A stretch of 64,000 nt of DNA from assembly GCF_030272615.1 (NCBI RefSeq), contig NC_081406.1, forward strand, positions 266,837,692-266,901,691, written 5' to 3'. Made by a program: the position numbers and the translations under genes. How positions within the stretch are numbered: the stretch's first letter is position 1; every line of letters starts with the position of its first letter. Below the pieces are notes generated by a model. The model searched no databases and was not told the origin of the DNA. It saw nothing but the letters and a program-made list of their open reading frames with translations. This document shows, in pieces, positions 56,989-64,000 of this stretch. The stretch comes from Cryptomeria japonica. Lineage: Eukaryota; Streptophyta; Pinopsida; Cupressales; Cupressaceae.

Positions 56989-59448
56989 TTAGTGCGAATC
57001 GCCTTGAGGAGTTATAAAGAGAATACCAGCTCCTGCCCCATGCTGTGTGTATGACCCGTCAAAGTACAGTTGCCATGGCTTTGCATGTGATATTGTTAAA
57101 ATGGATTCCTTTGGAAATTCTGAATTTAGAGGAGCATCATCTATCATGGGAGCATCTGCTAACTGATCTATGATTGCTTGTCCTTTTATTGCTTTTCTGT
57201 CCACATACTCGATGTCGAATTCACTTAGGATCATTACCCATTTGGCCAGTCGCCCAGTAAGTGTAGCTTTGTTGAGAAGATATTTTAATGGATCAATTCT
57301 TGCAATCAACTTAGTCTTGTGAGTGAGCATATAATGTCGTAATTTCTGTGAAGCAAAGACCACAGCGAGACATGCACGCTCAATTGGTGTGTAGTTTAGC
57401 TCATATCCCACCAATGTGCGACTGATATAGTATACTGCTTTTTCCTTGCCGTCAGCAACTTGTTGTGCTAGGAGTGCCCCCAGTGCTGTTGGAGTAGCTG
57501 ATATATATAGTAGCAAAGGCTGATCTGGAATTGGTGGCATCAAGACTGGTGGATTCAAAAGATAATCTTTGAGTGTCTGAAAAGCTTGTTGACAGTTCTC
57601 ATCCCATTTGAACTTGATATTTTTATGTAGCAGGTGCTGGAAAGGATTACACTTATCTGCAAGTTGTGCTATGAATCTTCGTATGGACTGGAGTCTCCCT
57701 TGTAAGGATCGAAGTTGACTGATATTTTTGGGTGGTGGCATATCCAAGATAGCCTTGACCTTTGCTGGATTGGCTTTGATTCCTCTTTTAGACACAATGA
57801 ATCCTAGGAGCTTCCCGGAGGTTACTCCAAAGACACATTTCTTGGGGTTTAATCTTACCTTGTATTTTTCCAACCGATCAAAGACGACTGAAAGTATGTC
57901 CAAATGTGTATCTCTGTCTATTGATTTTCCCAAGAGATCATCAACATAATCTTCCACGGTTATGTGCATGAGATCATGAAAGATAGTGGTCATTGCTCTT
58001 TGATATGTAGCACCTGCATTTTTCAGCCCAAAGGGCATGACATTCCAACAGAAAGTTCCCCATGGACAAGTGAATGATGTTTTATGTTGATCCTCAGGTG
58101 CAATCCTGATTTGATTATAACCAGAGAACCCATCCATTAAAGATAACATTTCGTGACCTGCTGTGAGATCAACGATCAAGTCGATATTTGGTAATGGGAA
58201 GTCATCTTTCGGACAAGCTTTGTTGATGTCTCTGAAATCCGTACATATTCTGATGTTGCGATCTGGTTTAATGACAGGTACTAAATTGGAGATCCATTCG
58301 GGATAATCAATTGGGCGTATGAATCCGACATCCAATAATTTCTCCAGCTCTGCTTTGACTAGTAATGCCACTTGTGGATGCATTTTCCTTAATTTCTGTT
58401 TCACTGGCTTTGCCCCCGGTTTGACTGTCAAATGATGCATTACCAAATCCGGATCTAGTCCAGGCATATCAGCGTATGACCATGCAAAGTTGATTTGTCG
58501 TTCCTTGAAGAAGCTTATGAATTTCGTCCTTTCGGACTCTGTCAATGATTGAGCCAGGAATATGTTGTGTGGAACCTCTTCTGTACCAATGTTTGTCTTG
58601 ATAGTCTCCTCTACCAACATGGATGATTTTTCCTCATATGATGCTGGGAGAATGTCGAGCCTTCCATCTTCGGGTGCCTCAGAGAGGTTTTCGCCCTCAG
58701 ATACGTCCTTTCTTTTTACTTTTTTAGAGTCAGATAGCGCCATAGTGTGGTTTTCACCATAAGATCCTTGATTTGTTCTTATTTTCACATTTTTGCGACT
58801 GGAAGGTCCGACACCCTCACCAAAATATGCCATGTTGTTGAGTTCTATGGTGTATCCTGCTTTGTGGTCCCCAGGGGGAAGATCATCTCGTATGCCAAGA
58901 TAGTCAATAATAGCTTCGTCATTCTGAAATGTATCAAATTGTGCTGGTCCTTCATAATCCCAATCAATGAGTTGGAGATGAACAAGGGGAAGGCCTTTAA
59001 TGTTTTCAGAGTTTGCAGGGCTAAGAGTGAAGATGTGGTTATATTCGGGTATATCGAGGCAATCATCGAGGTCATCGATGGCACTCTCCTCATCAGTTTC
59101 GATCGCAAGCGAATCCAAATTGTCGTCACTAGTAGCGCTTTCCGGGACAGGTGTCCTCATCCTATGTGATTTCGACCTAAGACCTTGAAACGAAGACTGT
59201 GGGGAATCCTTATGAGTTGTTTCTTGACCAACTCTGAACTTTTTGTAAAATTCCTCTTCTTCTATGGGTTCGTCTGGCTCCCTGAATGTCTCGGTGAGCT
59301 CATAGTCACTGGAGGATTTGTCTGAACCCCATTCCCATTCATTGGAATCTGTGGAATAGTAATCTTCTTGTTGAATTTTGGCAATTTTGATTTGTGATGC
59401 CTCTTCTGTCCTTTTAGTGTGGATCTTGGAAGTCAGAAAACCAAGTCC
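56989..59448 (-). pseudogene. Element D: reverse transcriptase and RNase H
   Basis: The frame is continuous with gag apart from the TAG at 59449-59451. After an acidic linker comes the RT: 'VGFIRPIDYPEWISNLV', 'RICTDFRDINKACPKDDFPL', catalytic Asp in 'LSLMDGFSGYNQI', 'MPFGLKNAGATYQRAM', and the 'YVDD' box. The connected RNase H is 'YISATPTALGALLAQ' through 'SEFDIEYVDRK', followed by the start of the archaeal-type RNase H ('WQLYFDGSYTQHGAGAGI'). Together these copy element RNA into DNA. No lesion falls within RT itself, so it was active recently on an evolutionary scale. Two RNase H domains mark the Tat lineage. Confidence 0.93.
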
Positions 59449-62400
59449 CTATGAGCATTCTCTTCTTACAGTCAATTCAGGTTGTAAGGGCTCTATGACG
59501 CCTTCTTTGCGTAACCCAAGAGGGCTTTTTCCATCATACCCGAATCTTTGTAGAATCTTGAAGCCTTTGCCATAGTTCTCACAGGGTATATTAATCTGAT
59601 CATGTGTGTCCTCTTCAATGTCTTTGTAGAGCATTTTGTATAAATTTTCCTCTTCTAGTTCGCCCCATCTTTGAAAGGTAGTAGGATCCCATTTGAGTAT
59701 CATGATGGATATTTGCTTGTTAGGAAAAGGCCTTCCATATTCTTTTGGAGAACTCATGACTTGTCGTAAAAACATGGTCTGATTTAAAGTGTATTCTCCC
59801 ATGCCTTTGTCTTGAAATTTGCCTTTAAGTTCACCTTGTTTTGATGTCGAAGGTTTTAATGACTCAGGGTCAATGTATGCCAAAGAAGGAGCAGCCTCAC
59901 GATTACTGGGAATGATAGTCTCAGTATGTGATCTCAAGTTATTGCAATATATGAACGGATTTGGATCACCGTTGACTGTTACCTCGACCCCATTATGAGG
60001 AAACTTAATGCATTGATGATATGTTGATGGGACTGCCCTCATTTCATGAATCCAAGGAAGTCCTAGCAATATGTTGTATGTGAGATCTAGATCTAGGACT
60101 TGACAAACCACATCCTTTGTGACTGGCCCAATTCTTAGAGGTAAGGTGACTGTGCCTTTGGATGAGCGCTCTTCATCATCATAGGCCTTGATGGTGATTT
60201 GATTTGTAGAATTCACAGCTTTATCAGAATATCCCAATTGTTTAATGGTGCTCAATGTACAAATGTTTAGACCTGCTCCTCCATCTATCAGGACTCGCTT
60301 TATTCGATGTTTGTGTATGAAGGCTTCAACATGTAAAGGTGCATTATGTGGCTGACTTACGGAGGCGTCATCGGCTTCTGTGAATGTGAGGGAGTGTGGA
60401 ATGGAAAGGTATCCCACCATGGCTTGAAATTGGTCCACGTTCAGATCAGTAGGAACGGCAGTATCTCTCAAGATTTTGTCAAGAATAGCTTTATGAGCAG
60501 GGGATATGCGTAAGAGCTCAAGGATGGAGATGAGCGCGGGTGTCTTCCCTAATTGTTCTACAAGGTCATACTCAGGCTTGGTAGATGAAGGAGCGGTGTT
60601 TTTAGTTGAAGCACCTGGCAACGTAATCTTACCTCGATGGGTTGTAACATGACATTCAGAGGTAGACTCGGAAGAAGATCCAACACCTTTTAGGACAATC
60701 TTGGGTCTCTGAGGAGGATTCTCAAGATTTTTGTTCTTGATGGTAATAGTAGAGATATGATTGTCCATTGAGATGTGGTTGATAGTTGAATCATAGTTAT
60801 AAGGTGCTCTAGTATAGTTGGCTTGATCATCTGTGGCTTTACCTTTTCCCTTGTCATGCTTTGGGAATGGTTCCTTAAACATTTCATGTTCTTGATTAGA
60901 TGAGTGTCCCTCAATCTCAATATCACCTCTATCAATGAGATCTTGCACAATGTTCTTCAATCGATGGCAATTACCTGTTTTGTGACCCTTGCTCTTATGA
61001 AATTCACAATACTCATCATCATTCCACCAATTTGGTTTGACCTTTGGTTCATATGGAGGAAAATCTGGAACTGTGATCACTTTGTTTGCCACAAGCTTTT
61101 TGAAGACTGATTCAAGTGGTTCTCCCAATGGGGTATACTTCCTTCGTGGTCTAGAAGTTGTTTGAGTATTCACTTGATTGTTTGTAGAACTCGATCCAGA
61201 AAAGATGAACTTGGGTCTCACTGTATTGGCATCAACAACACCATCATTAACTGTGTTCTTGTTCTTATTCCAAAATCTTGGCTTGTCTTTTCCTTTAAGG
61301 TCCTCTTTGTTTTCTTTGAATATCTTAATGACTCCTTGTTCAATTAAGAACTTTTCTGTTGCTAGGCCCTTTTCAATAACATCCTTGAAGGTAGACAAAC
61401 AAGCTTTCCTGAGATCATAGCCAATATCCTTATTAACGTTTTGAGTGAACATTTCTACCATTTGTTTCTGTGGGATTTCGCAAGAGCATCTGCTAGCTAA
61501 ATTTCTCCATCTTTGTAAAAATGACGCAAAAGATTCTCCTTCCTTTTTCTTAGTATTGCATAGAGTAGTGATTGAGATATCTGTTTCTATATTGTAGGAG
61601 AAATGCTGAATAAATGCCTCTGCTAAGTCGCCCCATGACTTAATACCAGGAGGTAATTGAGAAAACCATTCCATAGCTTGATCGCCTAAGCTCTGCGGGA
61701 ACAACCTCATCAAATATGTTTCTTCTGCTGCTACCTCAATGCAAGCTGTGAAAAATTGTCTTATGTGTGCTTTGGGGTCTCCTTTTCCTCTATACTTGTC
61801 AAATTTTGGCATCACAAAGTGTGCAGGAAATGGAGGCATTGGAATGCTCTTATCAAAGGGATAAGGACATATGTCTCTCATAGTGTATGTTGGTTTTGGC
61901 ATACTCATGTCCTCCATTTTCTTTTGTAGATCTCTAATTTGTCGCTCCAAATTGCTCTTGGGAGGAGATCTATTTCTTGTAACATACCCCGTGTTTGAAA
62001 CACCAATTTGAGGAGGAGCTTGTTGCATGTATGGATGATACTGATCGTAGACATGTCCATATGGAGGTCTATATTGATGCGGCATATAGGGAGCACTTGG
62101 CATGGCTTCATGTTGAGGAACCCCATATCTATTTTGTGCATATATACCATATTCAATAGGCATTTCATTTTCCATTGTGTTGCCCCCAAATTTGACATGA
62201 GGTTTCCTTATGTCCAAATTTTGAGGATGCCTTTGAGTATCCACTTGTTTTGATTGATCCATAGCTTGAGCATGTGATTGAGCATATCTATCTGCATAAG
62301 GCTTCCATAATGGTCTTCGAAGGTAAGTATCATATGTTTGAGCTTGTGTATGTGGAATTTCTGGTTTTTGAAGCAAAGCTGAAGGTGATTCAGGTACCAT

Positions 62401-62847
62401 ATTCGGTCCTCTATTTCCTCCACTATTTGGTCTCCTTTGATCCATGTTAGAGTGAGTTTGTTGTGAGGGTCAATTTTCCATAAGTTGAGACATGTCAAAG
62501 TCATGAGGTATTTTAGCTCCACTTTGTGCCATCATGTGTAGAAAGTACTGTCTATCCCTTCTCATTATCTCTTCAACCAATCTATTGAAATGAGGATTCA
62601 TTATGGATTCTTCTACATCTGCTGATTGTATTGAAAAGTTGTCCACATTGTCATTGTGTGTAGCATTGTTGTTTGTAGTGTCTGTGTTTTCCACATTTGG
62701 ATTGTTTCTATAAACATCCATGTCAGGTAATGTAGTGTGCTCAGGATTGAAAAATAAATCATTGTCATACTCATAAGAACTCATGTTTGTGGATTCTTGA
62801 GCTTCTTTAGCTATTCTCCTAGATTTTTGAAGGCAGGTTTCAACCAT
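59449..62847 (-). pseudogene. Element D: Gag and aspartic protease
   Basis: Starts at ATG 62847 ('MVETCLQKSRRIAKEAQ'). One TGA (62470-62472) interrupts the frame, one step from CGA. The capsid domain (PF03732-like) runs from 'FDKYRGKGDPKAHIRQFF' through 'LFPQSLGDQAMEWFSQLP' and 'FIQHFSY'. A C-x2-H-x4-H-x4-C knuckle variant, CEFHKSKGHKTGNC, follows. The retroviral-type protease has the active-site 'VLIDGGAGLN' and 'NILLGLPWIHEM'. The N-terminal region is Gln/Pro/Tyr-rich and longer than in most gypsy Gags. The segment ends with TAG (from CAG), after which the same frame continues into pol, so the original product was one Gag-Pol polyprotein. A G-patch-like 'GKGFKILQRFGYDGKSPLG' lies near its end. 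Confidence 0.92.
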
Positions 62848-64000
62848 GAACTAGGTGTTTGAGCTAGATGTGAGAGACTAGATGAAAAATGAAAAGAGTA
62901 TGGAAGACCAAGAGCTGTATGGAGTGTAAATGAATCTTGAGGTGTACTTGCAATGTCCAAAGTGTAAGACCAAGTATGTAAGTAGTAGAGTAGGTGTGAC
63001 TTCCAAAGAGATGATTGTTTCTCTTGATGAGGTAAGTTGACCTTGACTCTAAGTAAGACCAAATGAGACCCAAAGGTAAGAAACCTTGATGAGGGACCAC
63101 TTAGCAAAGTGTAGTTGTATGTAGTGTGTTGAAAGAGTATAGTGAGGACAAGCAAGTGACCTTTTTGACTCAAGTTTAGACAAGTATGAATGTAAAATGA
63201 GATGTGAAGCAATGATGGACTGTATGAGACCTTAGAACAGGTTGAATGCTAGATGAAACCTGAAGAGACAACCTAGGAAGCTCAAATATTTCGAAACTGA
63301 TTTCCTTTGTTTGCTGGACTGTAAAAATTTTCAATTCTGGACACAGACGCTTCTGTATACTTCACAGACGCGATTCCCAGACACAGACGCTTCTCTATTA
63401 GACACAGACGCTGATAAAAACACAGACGCTATTCTGCCCTTCACATACACGCTTAGATGACCCAGACGCGGTTAAAACAGATACAGATGTGTTTCTGTAA
63501 ACTTCGTGCAATTTTTCCAATCTGTGAAGTTGTTTTGTTGTGACCAAATCCGACTGTTTGACTGTTTTTCCGTGACAAGAGGACACAATGTTGATGAGGA
63601 CTCAATGTTTGCAAGTGTTTAGACTCCAAAAGTGTGTTGTTTGATGTAAAATGTTTTGCATACACTTGAAGACACAAAAGACATAATGTTTTGTTGTTTG
63701 GTCTTGAATGTTTGAGTGTTTAACATAAGACAAGCACAATTCTTATGGTTGGCCAAGACAATAGTTGTTGATCCCACATAGGGTTTTACCCCCGAGGCTA
63801 CGCTATTCAGAGCGAATACTTAGATGCTTGACCTCACTGGCTCCACCCTCGGCACTCACTTCTCGGGTCAGCCAAGCATCAGTCCCCATGAAAACTCCCC
63901 ATGGCGAACTTTGTATCTCTACTAAGAACCGTATGTGTGTGGGCCACTACCAGAGGTCCGACCTCCTGCCTCAACAACTAAAAGGATTTGGGCTTCTAAA
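62848..64000 (-). other. Leader of element D (part)
   Basis: Untranslated region upstream of gag, cut by the window end. It contains the 8-unit array (63341-63490) and the module shared with C (63813-63920, stem GATGCTTG with CAAGCATC at 63823-63830 and 63873-63880). The primer site and 5' LTR lie beyond 64000. Confidence 0.75.
63341..63490. repeat. Eight-unit, about 20-bp-period array (ACACAGACGC core)
   Basis: Units start at 63341, 63362, 63381, 63402, 63420, 63443, 63460 and 63481, spaced 17-23 bp; the last three are diverged. The element RNA (minus strand) would carry GCGTCTGTGT here and CACARACGCG at 51749-51522, which are complementary. Confidence 0.9.

Larger units (their letters stand above)
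47745..64000 (-). mobile_element. Tat-lineage Ty3/gypsy retrotransposon (element D), 5' LTR outside window
   Basis: Minus-strand order: leader (64000-62848), gag-protease, RT, two RNase H domains, integrase, a 4.3-kb 3' internal region holding an antisense PMD gene, polypurine tract, and 3' LTR (47745-50994). The second, archaeal-type RNase H after the first and the large region between integrase and the LTR are Tat/Ogre features. Coding lesions are few: five stops and one frameshift over 7.5 kb. The terminal TGTAGACACC and polypurine hairpin are shared with element C. Confidence 0.9.

Noticed and set aside
58747..59169. Plus-strand 140-codon frame
   Set aside because: Antisense to the well-supported gag-pol linker of element D; no domain.

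Overview
This is nuclear DNA from a seed plant, and almost all of it is retrotransposon. The only intact host gene is an intronless PIP1 aquaporin (26559-27422, minus strand). I suspect a gymnosperm, because of the long AT-rich spacers, the mix of Tat-type Ty3/gypsy, SIRE-like Ty1/copia and LINE relics, and the single-exon PIP1. That is an inference; nothing here fixes the species.

Layout. 1-2834: relic of an L1-type LINE (reverse transcriptase, zinc-binding region, RNase H). 2835-5240: a second decayed plus-strand reading frame of a plant retroelement accessory type. 5279-5524: compound microsatellite. 5531-6478: LTR and 3' end of copia-like element A. 6479-21850: copia-like element B (minus strand; LTR, accessory frame, three-knuckle gag, no pol). 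B's LTR is split 9 bp from its end by element C (6488-16536), a complete 10-kb Tat-like LTR retrotransposon with ACTAC target-site duplication, tRNA-Trp-type primer site and polypurine tract, but a novel glutamine- and proline-rich frame in place of gag-pol. 22791-23604: solo LTR with perfect TTATC duplication. 25.2-27.8 kb: aquaporin gene and a rearranged downstream flank. 28-36 kb: tandem and segmental repeats, another LTR, microsatellites. 37557-38688: second B-type LTR. 38693-38862: foldback element. 39868-40405 and 47216-47744: one repeat in two copies. 42480-43320: Ty3/gypsy RT relic. 47745 to the end: element D, an autonomous-type Tat retrotransposon on the minus strand whose far LTR lies outside the window.

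Element D is the most interesting part. Gag, protease, RT, two RNase H domains and integrase read on the minus strand (62847 to 55359). Between integrase and the 3' LTR lies a plus-strand gene for a plant mobile domain (PMD) protein with its own TATA box and a probable GC-AG intron. That intron holds a 12-unit array of about 20-bp period whose core is complementary to an 8-unit array in D's gag leader, and a 7-unit array of hairpins with constant loop and covarying stems. C carries a related leader array, a similar hairpin pair, the same hairpin beside the polypurine tract and the same leader module as D, so it is probably mobilised by D-like elements.

Decay is mostly by base change. Nearly every premature stop in the LINE, the accessory frames, gag-pol and the PMD gene is one C-to-T (or G-to-A) step from Gln, Arg or Trp, as expected of methylated plant transposons.
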